This document shows positions 44,166-52,946 of a stretch of 64,000 nt of DNA, piece by piece. The stretch is from Paenibacillus_E allorhizoplanae (lineage in GTDB: Bacteria > Bacillota > Bacilli > Paenibacillales > NBRC-103111), in contig NZ_CAKMMW010000012.1 in assembly GCF_927798215.1 (NCBI RefSeq), positions 62,001-126,000 on the forward strand, given 5' to 3'. A program made the position numbers and the translations under genes. The stretch's first letter is position 1, and every line of letters starts with the position of its first letter. Under the pieces are notes generated by a model, which saw only the letters and a program-made list of their open reading frames with translations, had not been told where the DNA came from and did no database searches.

Positions 44166-44395
44166 TGAATTGACCCTGTTCGCACGAAACAGTAAAATTG
44201 GTGGATTGCAACCTTGCTGTTTAGTCAAAATACCACGATTACCTACGAGAATGGAAGATAATCAACGAATCAGGTAAATGTAAGCGAATTATTGGGTGAA
44301 ACGTGAGGTCGGATAGAGCTTTTTACGTTTTTTCCCTCCTTTACTATGTTGGTAGAAGAGAGTAGTATTCAACACGTACATGAACAGTTGAATAT

Positions 44396-44525
44396 TTCGC
44401 TTAATTTTCTTTTAAGAAAAGCGGGGGAACCACGAGTAACATGGGGTGAATAAGGGTACGGATACGAGTACCTTTTAGGGCAGATTTCTCGCGGCCCGAA
44501 CCCGGCAGCTAACCTCGTAAGCGAA
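44396..44525 (+). ncRNA. c-di-AMP riboswitch (ydaO/yuaA class)
   Basis: The closing stem P1 is TTCGCTTA (44396-44403) with TAAGCGAA (44518-44525), 8 perfect pairs. Conserved internal blocks are all present and in order: GCGGGGGAACCACGA, GGGGTGAAT, AGGGCA, then CCGAACCCGGCAGCTAACC and TCG before P1. It lies upstream of kimA, the classic target. High c-di-AMP is expected to favour termination at 44551-44579. Confidence 0.95.
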
Positions 44526-44550
44526 CGTGAGAAAGGAGAACATGTGTTCA

Positions 44551-44579
44551 AAACACAAGGTCTATCCTTGTGTTTTTTT
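44551..44579 (+). terminator. Riboswitch expression-platform terminator
   Basis: AAACACAAGG, a TCTAT loop, CCTTGTGTTT and a T run, 26 nt after the riboswitch P1. Confidence 0.85.
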
Positions 44580-44729
44580 GCGTCCATTTTTCAAAAATAT
44601 AGGACTATAGGTTTCACACAGTAAGTTGGCTATATTTCTAGATAAACGCTCCCTTTTTTTAAAGGAAGGCGTAGCCGTTTATTGTGTGAGATGAGTGAAA
44701 TTAGCTTTAATTGGAGGAACAACTGCGAA

Positions 44730-46565
44730 ATGACAAGTGATTCATTGAAAAAAATTGTGTTCGGTAAGCCGCTAAAGTCCAGTGAGATTGAGTCGGAGAA
44801 AATGCCAGTCTGGAAAGCCCTCCCTATCTTGTCGTCAGATGCCTTATCATCCGTATCGTATGGGACGGAGCAAATTCTGTTAGAGCTCGCGACAGTAGGG
44901 GTTGCTGCGTTTGCCTTCTCGTTGCCGATTGCGGTTTCGATTATCGCTTTGATTCTACTGCTCGTGCTCAGCTATAGACAGGTAATCGAAGCGTACCCGA
45001 TGGGCGGCGGCGCTTATATGGTGACAAAAGAAAATTTAGGCATGGTGTGGGGACGTCTTACCGGTGTCTCTCTGCTAATCGACTATACCTTAACCGTAGC
45101 CGTTTCGATATCGGCTGGTGTCCAGGCAATTACGTCTGCTTTTCCATCGGCTGTACCGTACATTGTTCCGCTGACCATTTTACTAGTTTGGATTATGGTC
45201 TGGTTGAATTTACGAGGTACCTCCGAATCAGGAACGGTATTCGCGATTCCAACGTACTTTTTCATTCTTTGTATCCTTTTGTTAGTGGGTAAAGGTATTT
45301 TCGATTTACTGACAGGATCTATGAATACGCATGCGATCGAATTCGCACCAAGCGCAGCGACGAACTCATTAACCTTATTCGTACTTCTCAAAGCATTCTC
45401 GTCTGGTTGTTCAGCTGTAACGGGGATCGAAGCGATCTCCGATGCCGTGCCCCATTTTAGAACGCCATCTGTCAAAAATGCCAAACGAACACTTCTCTCG
45501 TTAGGTGGCCTGTTGGCCATCGTCTTCGGTGGTGTAACGTTGATTGCCTTAGGGTATGGCGTGGCACCGGATCATAACGGTCATACATCGGTTCTTTCGA
45601 TGGTGACGGAACAAGCCTTTGGCCGAGGTGTTATGTATTACGCGACGCAAATCGCGACAATGCTAATCTTGGTGTTAGCTGCAAATACAAGCTTTAATGG
45701 CTTCCCGATCTTGGCGTCCATCATGGCCCAAGACAAAAACTTCCCGCGCATGTTTTCCTTCCGTGGGGATCGACTTTCGTATCACTATGGCATTATTACG
45801 CTAGGCGTTTTAGCCAGCCTGCTATTGATTGGCTTTAAAGGTAAAACCGATGCACTTATTCCGCTTTATGCGATTGGCGTATTTTTATCTTTTACACTTG
45901 CTCAGACGGGTTTGGTTCGTAAATGGCTCAAAGAGCGCGTATCTGGCTGGATCGGAAAGGTGATCATTAACGGCCTGGGCGGTATCGTCTCCCTTGCAGT
46001 TCTTATCATTTTCTCAGTTACCAAGTTTAGCGAGGGTGCTTGGATTGTCATTATCATTACACCGATACTCCTCTGGCTCATTACGAAAATCAGTCACCAT
46101 TACGACGACGTAGCCAAACAGCTGCGGATTGATATCACACAAGACCGTGTGTGCACCAAAGAGCCGGTCATTATCGTGCCTGTAGCAGGGATTCATAAAG
46201 CTGTAGAGCAAACCCTGAACTATGCCAAATCGCTCTCGCCTAACGTCATCGCGTTCTATGTATCCTTCTCGGATGAGGACGAAGAATCGATGCAGGAGAA
46301 GTGGCAGATCTGGGATCCAGGTGTTCGACTTGTTGTGTTCAAATCACGATACAGAACGATTCTGAAGCCGCTGGCTGAATTTATTGATCGCATCGACACC
46401 CACGTGTCAGAGAAGCAGTCGATCATGGTTATTCTCCCGCAATTCATGCCGAAGAAATGGTGGCACCGTCTGCTCCATAATCAATCTGCGGCGCGGATTC
46501 GTTCGAAGCTTCAAGCCGATAAGGATATCGTTGTTGCAACAGTGCCGTATCATTTACACCAATAG
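44730..46565 (+). CDS. kimA: KimA-type high-affinity K+ importer (APC superfamily)
   Basis: 611 aa from the ATG at 44730 (GGAGG 12 nt upstream), close to the about 607 aa of B. subtilis KimA. The N-terminus KKIVFGKPLKSSE then LPILSSDALSSVSYGTEQIL is characteristic. About 12 TM helices extend to about residue 455, followed by a cytoplasmic domain (about 460-611, VPVAGIHKAVEQTLNYAKSL, IMVILPQF). KimA is a K+/H+ symporter that is also inhibited by c-di-AMP. The riboswitch upstream gives a second level of c-di-AMP control, which supports the assignment strongly. Confidence 0.93.
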   Translation: MTSDSLKKIVFGKPLKSSEIESEKMPVWKALPILSSDALSSVSYGTEQILLELATVGVAAFAFSLPIAVSIIALILLLVLSYRQVIEAYPMGGGAYMVTKENLGMVWGRLTGVSLLIDYTLTVAVSISAGVQAITSAFPSAVPYIVPLTILLVWIMVWLNLRGTSESGTVFAIPTYFFILCILLLVGKGIFDLLTGSMNTHAIEFAPSAATNSLTLFVLLKAFSSGCSAVTGIEAISDAVPHFRTPSVKNAKRTLLSLGGLLAIVFGGVTLIALGYGVAPDHNGHTSVLSMVTEQAFGRGVMYYATQIATMLILVLAANTSFNGFPILASIMAQDKNFPRMFSFRGDRLSYHYGIITLGVLASLLLIGFKGKTDALIPLYAIGVFLSFTLAQTGLVRKWLKERVSGWIGKVIINGLGGIVSLAVLIIFSVTKFSEGAWIVIIITPILLWLITKISHHYDDVAKQLRIDITQDRVCTKEPVIIVPVAGIHKAVEQTLNYAKSLSPNVIAFYVSFSDEDEESMQEKWQIWDPGVRLVVFKSRYRTILKPLAEFIDRIDTHVSEKQSIMVILPQFMPKKWWHRLLHNQSAARIRSKLQADKDIVVATVPYHLHQ

Positions 46566-46610
46566 AAGTGTACAATAATAGGGAGAACTTGTAGACGAGG
46601 TGACCTTATT

Positions 46611-46871
46611 ATGGTGAAAAAGAAAGCAAAGATTACGCCAGCTACGGCTAGCGTGCAAGATAAACCTGCAACGCTGAAAGATCTGCTGCGTCCAGAAATT
46701 TTGGAAGGGCTCAAAGCCCAGGCTGACGCGATGAAAGCGGAAGAGCAAGCGAAGAAGGATGCAGAGAGAGCTAGGGTAGAAGCAGCTCGCAAGGCGGAAG
46801 AGAAGCGTCTTGAGAACGATTTTGCCTATCAGCTGGAGAAAAGTAAATTAGACTGGCGGAAACATAAATGA
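46611..46871 (+). CDS. YqkE-like DUF3886 small charged protein
   Basis: 86 aa; ATG preceded by GAGGTGACCTT. Very Lys/Glu/Ala-rich, with a single long predicted helix (about residues 35-80, KAEEQAKKDAERARVEAARKA). It matches the DUF3886/YqkE type by composition and by the ATLKDLLRPEILEGLK start. Function unknown. Its stop overlaps the next start by 4 nt. Confidence 0.75.
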   Translation: MVKKKAKITPATASVQDKPATLKDLLRPEILEGLKAQADAMKAEEQAKKDAERARVEAARKAEEKRLENDFAYQLEKSKLDWRKHK

Positions 46872-47878
46872 GGGGGCGCACGATGTGCCTCCTTTTCTTT
46901 ATGAGTGCGATGATAACGCTTGCAGGGTGTGGGGTGGAGCCGAGTGCTGAGGGTGTGGAAATGGCGGTTGCATCTACATCTGCTGGTACTACAACATTGA
47001 CACCAATACCAACGCTTGCACCATCTGCCGTACCACCTGCGAACACGACATTAACAACGCCAATGAGTAATTCGATCGTATCACCTGTTGCAACGTTATC
47101 CTTCCATCCATCATCCGAAAGTCCAACCGTTAAAACGGTAGATATTGAGGCGGACCCAGCCTTCGCTTCGGTGGAACAATCATTGATCGCCCGTTATGCC
47201 TCTGTGAGTCCAACGAAGTGGGGAGAACGTGTCCCCGGTGTGAAAACACGCTTACATACGAAGGACAAAGTAATTGCCCTCACCTTTGATGCCTGCGGCG
47301 GGAAGGAAGGCAGTGACTATGATGAGAAGTTGATCCAGTATTTGATTCAGGAGCAGATTCCAGCTACGTTATTCATCAATGCAAGATGGATAGCTGCGAA
47401 TCCGTCTACCTTTCAAGATCTGGCATCGAACCCTTTGTTTGAGATCGAAAATCATGGCACCGAACACCGCCCCTTATCTGTAACAGGCAAGCCAGCCTAC
47501 GGTATTGCGGGTACGAAGAACGTCAAAGAAGTTATTCATGAAATGAAGGATAATGCGGATCAGATAGAGAAGCTGACGGGGAAAAGGCCCTTATTTTTCC
47601 GTTCGGGTACGGCATTTTACGATGAGATTGCGGTATCCGTTGCGCATGATTTAGGGTTCGAGCTAGCGGGATACTCCGTGCTTGGCGATGCGGGAGCGAC
47701 GTATAACACGGAGCAAGTGTACAACGCCATATCGAAGGCTCCGAGCGGGTCTATCGTCCTTGCGCACATGAATCATCCCGAGAAGGATACCGCCGAGGGT
47801 GTCATCAAAGCGATACCGCAGCTGCGTAAATTAGGCTATAACTTTGTACTGCTTGCCGCTTTGGAACTTATCGAATAA
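46868..47878 (+). CDS. Polysaccharide deacetylase lipoprotein
   Basis: 336 aa, overlapping the previous gene by ATGA. Lipobox ITLAGCGV (Cys about residue 19), then a Thr/Pro-rich tether. The NodB-like domain (about 130-335) is a variant: the usual TFDDG is TFDACGG, which keeps the first Asp, while ENHGTEHRP supplies the H-x3-H metal pair and FFRSGTAFYD the Arg segment. Loss of the second Asp may alter metal use or activity. It is probably active on cell wall glycan at the membrane surface. Confidence 0.82.
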   Translation: MRGRTMCLLFFMSAMITLAGCGVEPSAEGVEMAVASTSAGTTTLTPIPTLAPSAVPPANTTLTTPMSNSIVSPVATLSFHPSSESPTVKTVDIEADPAFASVEQSLIARYASVSPTKWGERVPGVKTRLHTKDKVIALTFDACGGKEGSDYDEKLIQYLIQEQIPATLFINARWIAANPSTFQDLASNPLFEIENHGTEHRPLSVTGKPAYGIAGTKNVKEVIHEMKDNADQIEKLTGKRPLFFRSGTAFYDEIAVSVAHDLGFELAGYSVLGDAGATYNTEQVYNAISKAPSGSIVLAHMNHPEKDTAEGVIKAIPQLRKLGYNFVLLAALELIE

Positions 47879-47903
47879 TAGGAGGAAGTAATGTAATAAA
47901 TAG

Positions 47904-47932
47904 TTTACAAGAAAGCGTTTTCATGATACTAT
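47904..47932 (+). promoter_or_regulatory. Promoter with embedded cre-like site
   Basis: TTTACA (47904-47909), 17-bp spacer, TACTAT (47927-47932). AGAAAGCGTTTTCA (47910-47923) fits the CcpA cre consensus except for its first base and fills the spacer, so CcpA would block polymerase binding. Confidence 0.55.
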
Positions 47933-47975
47933 CTTCGTAATTTATTATCATCTCATCTACGGGGTTGTTGTCAGC

Positions 47976-49055
47976 ATGAATAGACTGAATTTGCAAAATC
48001 CAACGAATTTGGCGTTTACTGTTCTTTTGTTTTCTAGCTTTTTATTTTGCCTCTATTTAGTCATACCTGCAACTTCGCCGAAGTCCTTGGAGCAGACTAT
48101 TAGTCCAGAACAAGTAATAAGCGAAGAACAGCGTACGCCTTCTTATGAACAGTTTGCAGAACCCGTTGCAATAAAAGAGGTAAAACAAGAGGTTAAGCCA
48201 GTCGTACAGCAACTAGAACTCGAAACGCAACAACAACCGGGGCAGCGTCAAGTAAATGCGCTAGCTTTTGACCAAGCAGATTATGGTAAACAAAAGGTTC
48301 ATTATACCGACAAAGTCATCGTACTCGCCTATCATCACATTGATGAAAAAGAAAACGGAATTACAATTTCCCCCAAAAGATTTAAAAGTCACCTGCAAAG
48401 GTTGAAGAAAGAAGATTACAATGTCATCTCCATGGAACATTTTCTGCATTTCATGAAGGGGGAGGCTAAGGTTCCCCAAAATGCGGTTGTCATCACGTTT
48501 GATGATGGCTATGAATCCTTTTATACCCACGCGTATCCTGAACTACTTAACTTTGGTTTCCATGCTACTAAATTTATCGTTGTTGATTCTATAGATCATC
48601 CTAAGGCACCGCGTCTAACATGGGATCAGATGAGAGAAATGAAGCAGAACGGGATGAGTTTTTACTCTCATACGTACGATCACCATGACAAAGTCAAGGC
48701 GGGTTCTGGGAATACACTTATGCCAATGCTTACAAATCCCATTTATTTGGAAAATGAAAAAAGAATTGAAACGGACGATGAATATCGAAAGAGAATTAAA
48801 CAGGATCTGCTAAAGGCTGAAAACCGTATCGAGGAAGAGTTAGGACCGCAGTATCGTCTACTTGCATTTCCTTTTGGTTCCTATAATGAAACGGTCATTG
48901 GGGTAGGAAAGGAAGTGGGAATTGAACTTTTCTTTACGACCAAAGAGGGGATCAATACCATAGGAAGTAATGAGATTTATAGAATCCATGCAGGTACATC
49001 GTATATGTCAGAAGATGATTTGATGTGGCGAATGAAGTTATATCATAAAAAGTAA
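47976..49055 (+). CDS. Membrane-anchored polysaccharide deacetylase (PgaB-like NodB)
   Basis: 359 aa. N-terminal signal anchor (FTVLLFSSFLFCLYLVIPA, about 14-32), a Gln/Glu-rich stalk (about 35-95), then a NodB domain: LAYHHIDEKENGITISPKRFKSHL, TFDDGY (about 169-174), SHTYDHHD (His pair about 223-228), AFPFGSYNE. The pattern resembles poly-GlcNAc/exopolysaccharide deacetylases of the PgaB/IcaB type. It has its own promoter with a cre-like site, so expression may be carbon-regulated. Confidence 0.87.
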   Translation: MNRLNLQNPTNLAFTVLLFSSFLFCLYLVIPATSPKSLEQTISPEQVISEEQRTPSYEQFAEPVAIKEVKQEVKPVVQQLELETQQQPGQRQVNALAFDQADYGKQKVHYTDKVIVLAYHHIDEKENGITISPKRFKSHLQRLKKEDYNVISMEHFLHFMKGEAKVPQNAVVITFDDGYESFYTHAYPELLNFGFHATKFIVVDSIDHPKAPRLTWDQMREMKQNGMSFYSHTYDHHDKVKAGSGNTLMPMLTNPIYLENEKRIETDDEYRKRIKQDLLKAENRIEEELGPQYRLLAFPFGSYNETVIGVGKEVGIELFFTTKEGINTIGSNEIYRIHAGTSYMSEDDLMWRMKLYHKK

Positions 49056-49071
49056 AGTGAAACTATAGCTG

Positions 49072-49099
49072 GGAGCCGCATTGAAGCGGCTTCTTTTTT
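49072..49099 (+). terminator. Rho-independent terminator
   Basis: GCCGC/GCGGC hairpin with flanking pairs and a T run, after the PgaB-like deacetylase gene. Confidence 0.7.
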
Positions 49100-49115
49100 G
49101 TTCGCCAACAGTATC

Positions 49116-49331
49116 CTATCTTTTTTTCATCTCAAAAAACTCACAAGCTGCCCGATCATAATAGGTCAAATCGCTGACGCGCGTTTGCACAACGACTGTC
49201 GTATCACTGAAACGTAGAACAACCGCATTGGAATCGACAATATGGTCATCCTTAAAAATGCGAACAACACCCTGTCGGTCAATGACCTCCTGAAAATCTG
49301 AATCCGTATGCAAACGTTGATTCCTTGCCAT
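49116..49331 (-). CDS. Hypothetical 71-aa protein
   Basis: 71 aa; the ATG has AAGGGGA 10 nt upstream on the minus strand. It is soluble with alternating strands (VVRIFKDDHIVDSNAVVLRFSDTTVVVQTRVSDLTYYDRAACEFFEMKKR pattern; a small beta domain). No family recognised. It is followed by the deacetylase terminator region in the opposite direction. Coding is supported by the ribosome site and the well-formed amino acid composition. Confidence 0.6.
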   Translation of the reverse strand: MARNQRLHTDSDFQEVIDRQGVVRIFKDDHIVDSNAVVLRFSDTTVVVQTRVSDLTYYDRAACEFFEMKKR

Positions 49332-49481
49332 ATATGAATAATCCCCTTACCTCATTAAAATAGTTCTTTTTATTGTACCACAAGGTGACGAAATGCCCGA
49401 ATTTAGACGAACGCCTACGCCTAGCCGAGCATAGAATGTAGCACCAATTGTTGCTTGGGCTGAGAGGGTGTGTGGTGCAGG

Positions 49482-50894
49482 ATGGATATTCAACTTTTAC
49501 CGATTCATTGGGTCTATTTAGTGTTTATTGGTTTCATTCTTACGCTTCTTGTTAAACGAAGAGATACGACGATGATTTGTGTGGTGGGTATTTTTACACT
49601 AGGGTTGTTAGCGACGGAAACGTTGAGCGGCTCTGTATCGGGTGTGTTTAACAGCTTTATTTATGCAACCAAAGAGTTAATGGGGACGATTATGATCATT
49701 TCCATTATCGTGGCCATGAGCCGCGTCTTAATTCGCACAGGGATTAATGAAACGATGGTGGCGCCACTGACCAAATTTCTGAGAACGCCAGCGTTAGCCT
49801 TCTGGGGTATCGGCATCATTATGATGGTGACATCCTGGTTTTTTTGGCCTTCACCTGCGGTTGCGCTGATTGGTGCTGTGCTGTTGCCCGTCGCTGTTCG
49901 CGTTGGCTTGCCGGCACTCGGTGCCGCGATGGCGATGAACCTCTTCGGACATGGGATTGCGCTATCGGGGGATTACATTATTCAAGGGGCTCCCAAATTG
50001 ACAGCGGATGCAGCTGGCTTACCGGTATCCTCCGTAATGGAAGCGAGTATTCCGCTCGTCATTGTGATGGGGCTTGTTACGACGATAACAGCTTTCTGGC
50101 TGATGCGGCGCGATATGAAGAACGGCAAGTGGCGCAGCGGACTTATTGATAGCCGTTTAGAGGAAAGCGGCGGGCTTGTTCCTGTTGATGAAGAGAGCAA
50201 ACTGCTGATTAGAGAGCGTTTGAAACGGAGTCTAGCTATTGCAATTCCCGTGCTGTTCGCTCTAGATGTTATTGCGATGTTCGTCTTGAATTTGCAAGGC
50301 GGTGATGCAACCGCTCTCGTGGGTGGTACCGCGGTGTTTATCTTAATCGCAGTCACCTTAATCGCTCACCGAAATGCTGGCGTGGAGAAGATCACTTCCT
50401 ATTTAATAGAAGGCTTTGTGTTCGGCTTCAAAGTCTTCGGTCCCGTCATTCCGATTGCGGCCTTCTTCTATCTAGGTGACTCCGCGATCACGGATCTTTT
50501 CGGCAAAATATTGCCAGAAGGTTCACACGGTATCGTGAACGACCTAGGCGTGGCACTCGCAGGTGTCGTGCCGCTCAATGGAGCCATTGGTGCCGTGACG
50601 TTAACCGTCGTCGGCGCTATTACCGGCCTCGATGGTTCCGGCTTCTCGGGTATTTCCTTGGCGGGCTCCATCGCGCAGCTGTTCGCGACCGCCATTGGCT
50701 CTGGCGCAGCGGTGCTGACCGCGCTTGGGCAAGTTGCTGCCATCTGGGTCGGCGGCGGTACCTTGATCCCGTGGGCGCTTATTCCGGCCGCAGCGATCTG
50801 CGGCGTGAGTCCGTTCGAGCTTGCGCGGCGGAATCTGAAGCCCGTGCTCTTCGGCTTAGCCGTGACAACGATCGTGGCGATGTTTTTGGTTTAG
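49482..50894 (+). CDS. YhfA-like integral membrane transporter (ion-transporter superfamily)
   Basis: 470 aa from the ATG at 49482; a GTG at 49470 is possible. About 11-12 hydrophobic helices. Re-entrant-loop-like Gly/Ser/Pro segments (WFFWPSPAVALIGAVLLPVAVRVG near residue 120; VVGAITGLDGSGFSGISLAGSIAQ near 380; ATAIGSGAAVLTALGQ) resemble the DcuC/CitMHS/TRAP-type ion transporter superfamily. Substrate unknown, perhaps a carboxylate. It is monocistronic with a terminator. Confidence 0.75.
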   Translation: MDIQLLPIHWVYLVFIGFILTLLVKRRDTTMICVVGIFTLGLLATETLSGSVSGVFNSFIYATKELMGTIMIISIIVAMSRVLIRTGINETMVAPLTKFLRTPALAFWGIGIIMMVTSWFFWPSPAVALIGAVLLPVAVRVGLPALGAAMAMNLFGHGIALSGDYIIQGAPKLTADAAGLPVSSVMEASIPLVIVMGLVTTITAFWLMRRDMKNGKWRSGLIDSRLEESGGLVPVDEESKLLIRERLKRSLAIAIPVLFALDVIAMFVLNLQGGDATALVGGTAVFILIAVTLIAHRNAGVEKITSYLIEGFVFGFKVFGPVIPIAAFFYLGDSAITDLFGKILPEGSHGIVNDLGVALAGVVPLNGAIGAVTLTVVGAITGLDGSGFSGISLAGSIAQLFATAIGSGAAVLTALGQVAAIWVGGGTLIPWALIPAAAICGVSPFELARRNLKPVLFGLAVTTIVAMFLV

Positions 50895-50925
50895 GCAGCG
50901 GGCGGAGAAGGAACCGAACGAATGG

Positions 50926-50970
50926 GAAGGGCCCGAGGCCATGTATGTGGCGGAGGGCTCTTCTTTTTTT
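50926..50970 (+). terminator. Rho-independent terminator
   Basis: GAAGGGCCC (50926-50934) with GGGCTCTTC (50955-50963), then seven Ts. Confidence 0.7.
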
Positions 50971-51065
50971 AACCTCTAAATTACCCTAGTTCGTGTTGTG
51001 CATACAGCTGTGACACATGTGAAATGCAATAATACAACCTTTTATATCAAATTAACCACTCTATC

Positions 51066-51205
51066 TGATATGTGTGCAAAAAGGCAACAATTTCTGCCTT
51101 CATTTGGCTAAATAGCATCGTTCGCTCCAAAAGGTTGCCTCTTCGCATCAATTCGTCTTTACTCCACCGTTTGCTCCGAAAAAAGATGCCTTTTCGCATC
51201 TTTGA
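51066..51205. repeat. Intergenic repeat cluster, GCTCC...TTCGCATC family
   Basis: Two imperfect direct copies, each starting GCTCC(A/G)AAAA and ending TTCGCATC (51124-51149, 51173-51200). A more divergent first copy lies near 51066-51098 (CAAAAAGGCAACAATTTC). The rest of the 50971-51243 gap shows no gene. Confidence 0.65.
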
Positions 51206-51243
51206 CCATAGCTAAGCTGGCACTTAGTAAATGTAGAATAATA

Positions 51244-51615
51244 CTATTTCCGCCAAAAAGTTGAACACTCTGCCTTATCCGCCACATTAAACGCGATCAT
51301 TTTCTCAAGTAATGAATAATCAACCGGACTATTCCACTTGATACGCACCAACTCCTTCGTGTGATCGTAGCCAGCTTGTACAATATCATCCGCGAACTGA
51401 AGAATGCCTGCCTTTTCAGGGGCAATAGCCAAATGGGGTTTGGCTACGCTAAACCCAATAATAAATGTGCCATGGTCGGTAAACATAGGCTGATTCCATG
51501 CGATTTTTGGCTCTAAATTCGGGAACTTCTCAGATACCCAAGTCAAAACTTCTTCCGTTCGATCCCGATGTTGTGGGTGATCGATACGCCCTAAAAACTC
51601 TGCAAAAACTTCCAT
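51244..51615 (-). CDS. DUF1801 (YdhG-like) protein
   Basis: 123 aa from the ATG at 51615, with AGGAGGG 6 nt upstream; the longer ORF to 51732 overlaps a gene remnant on the other strand. DUF1801 features: LNPEF-like PNLEPKIAWNQPMFTDHGTFIIGFSVAKPHLAIAPE and a C-terminal LVRIKWNSPVDYSLLEKMIAFNVADKA. It is related to the 32633 gene but not closely. The family includes frataxin-like iron chaperones of Bacillus. Confidence 0.83.
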   Translation of the reverse strand: MEVFAEFLGRIDHPQHRDRTEEVLTWVSEKFPNLEPKIAWNQPMFTDHGTFIIGFSVAKPHLAIAPEKAGILQFADDIVQAGYDHTKELVRIKWNSPVDYSLLEKMIAFNVADKAECSTFWRK

Positions 51616-51697
51616 GGTATTCCCTCCTAAATTGACATACATATTCCTATTATTAAGCCCAAAATCGTTTAAATCATCATTGGATTTCAACGTGTTT

Positions 51698-51814
51698 GTT
51701 GAGATCGTTAAACCTGAGCGAATCGCCATCAAACATGATGTGTTCCCCCATTTTCAGGCGACAGCACGTGTTGTGGATCTGGATGGGAAGACCAAACTTA
51801 CATACCAAGTATGA
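51698..51814 (+). pseudogene. Remnant of an SRPBCC/AHSA1-domain protein
   Basis: The 38 codons before the stop read VEIVKPERIAIKHDV, then PHFQATARVVDLDGKTKLTYQV. This matches the middle of AHSA1-type SRPBCC proteins (E-x-x-P-E-R-I ... D-x-x-G-K-T-K-L-T). The N-terminal third and the C-terminal helix are missing and no ribosome site fits, so this is a decayed fragment. AHSA1 and DUF1801 genes are often neighbours, which suits its position. Confidence 0.5.
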
Positions 51815-51985
51815 CAAAGGAATAGATGTCATTAGGATACCACAAAACGGAATTACAAGCCCCAATTCACGGCGGCTGAAAAGGAGGAATTATCCAGTTG
51901 CAACCATTTTTGTATTAAACATATGAAACCACTTGGGCCTCAAATCGTATCATGAGTATATGAATGACAAGGAGGAAATTTACAC

Positions 51986-52765
51986 ATGTCTATGTTCAAG
52001 CGCATGCTCGCGAGCGTCGGGATCGGCGCGGCCCAAGTAGATCTCATGCTCCATCAAGATACGGTGAATGCCGGGGAAATAATCAGTGGCGTCGTCAGAA
52101 TTCAAGGGGGGCGCGTGGATCAGCAAATCACTGATGTGTACGCCTTCGTTATGACGCGTTACCTGAAGGAGCAGAACGATACAAAGACGCAAATAGAAGC
52201 TCCTGTGGCTAAGTTCCAGCTTACTGGGGAATTTACCGTCCAGGCAGAGCAAGTATATGAGTTCCCTGTCTCGTTCCAGCTCCCCAACAATACCCCAGCG
52301 ACCTTGGGAAGAACCCCTGTGTGGATTCAAACGGGACTTGATATTAAAGAAGCGATTGATCCGAAGGATCAAGATCAGCTTCAAGTAAGACCACATCCAC
52401 ATTCCGAGGTTGTGCTGGAGGCTGTCAATGAACTCGGTTTTCGACTCCGTGAGGTGACATGCGAATATGCGCCAGCTATTGGTAGAGAAATTGGATTGCC
52501 TTTCGTTCAAGAATTCGAATTCGTCCCCACCATGCAATTCCGGGGCCAACTGGATGAATTAGAAATCATCTTCTTCCCGGACGAGGACGGCGTCGATTTG
52601 CTGCTGCAGATTGATCGCAAAGCGCGCGGGTTAGCCGGCCTATTTGCCGAAGCGACGGGTACGGATGAAAGATTTGTAAGGGTGCGATTCGACCGTAATC
52701 AACTAAATTCCGGCGCTAGCTACGTTGCTGATGAATTAGCTGAATTGATTCGCAGGTACTTATAA
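51986..52765 (+). CDS. Spo0M-like sporulation-control protein
   Basis: 259 aa; ATG preceded by AAGGAGGAAATTTACAC. The N-terminal arrestin-like fold is MFKRMLASVGIGAAQVDLMLHQDTVNAGEIISGVVRIQGG (about residues 3-42), with QQITDVYAFVMTRYL and the typical PVSFQLPNNTP. The acidic C-terminal part has DLLLQIDRKARGLAGLF. Length matches B. subtilis Spo0M (about 258 aa). Spo0M affects stage 0 of sporulation and cell division by an unsettled mechanism. Confidence 0.9.
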   Translation: MSMFKRMLASVGIGAAQVDLMLHQDTVNAGEIISGVVRIQGGRVDQQITDVYAFVMTRYLKEQNDTKTQIEAPVAKFQLTGEFTVQAEQVYEFPVSFQLPNNTPATLGRTPVWIQTGLDIKEAIDPKDQDQLQVRPHPHSEVVLEAVNELGFRLREVTCEYAPAIGREIGLPFVQEFEFVPTMQFRGQLDELEIIFFPDEDGVDLLLQIDRKARGLAGLFAEATGTDERFVRVRFDRNQLNSGASYVADELAELIRRYL

Positions 52766-52797
52766 GATTTTATAGATATCATAATAATCTTAGCGTT

Positions 52798-52834
52798 AAG
52801 AAGCCTTTCCCGTTGTGGAGAGGCTTCTTTTTTT
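52798..52834 (+). terminator. Rho-independent terminator after the Spo0M-like gene
   Basis: AAGAAGCCTTTCC pairs with GGAGAGGCTTCTT, then a T run. Confidence 0.8.
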
Positions 52835-52946
52835 CCCGGTCAAATGACCAGCAAACCCATTAATATAGGGTTGCCTATTGTCCATCTTTCGCAGTATCCT
52901 TGCATATAGATGATTAGACGATGAATGACCAAGGGAGCTGAGAGAG

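Noticed and set aside
44369..44587. 72-codon ORF on the minus strand over the riboswitch
   Set aside because: The region is fully explained by the c-di-AMP riboswitch and its terminator.
49390..49475. Possible riboswitch upstream of the YhfA-like transporter
   Set aside because: Some inverted repeats (GCACCAA and TTGGGCT) are present but no known consensus fits.
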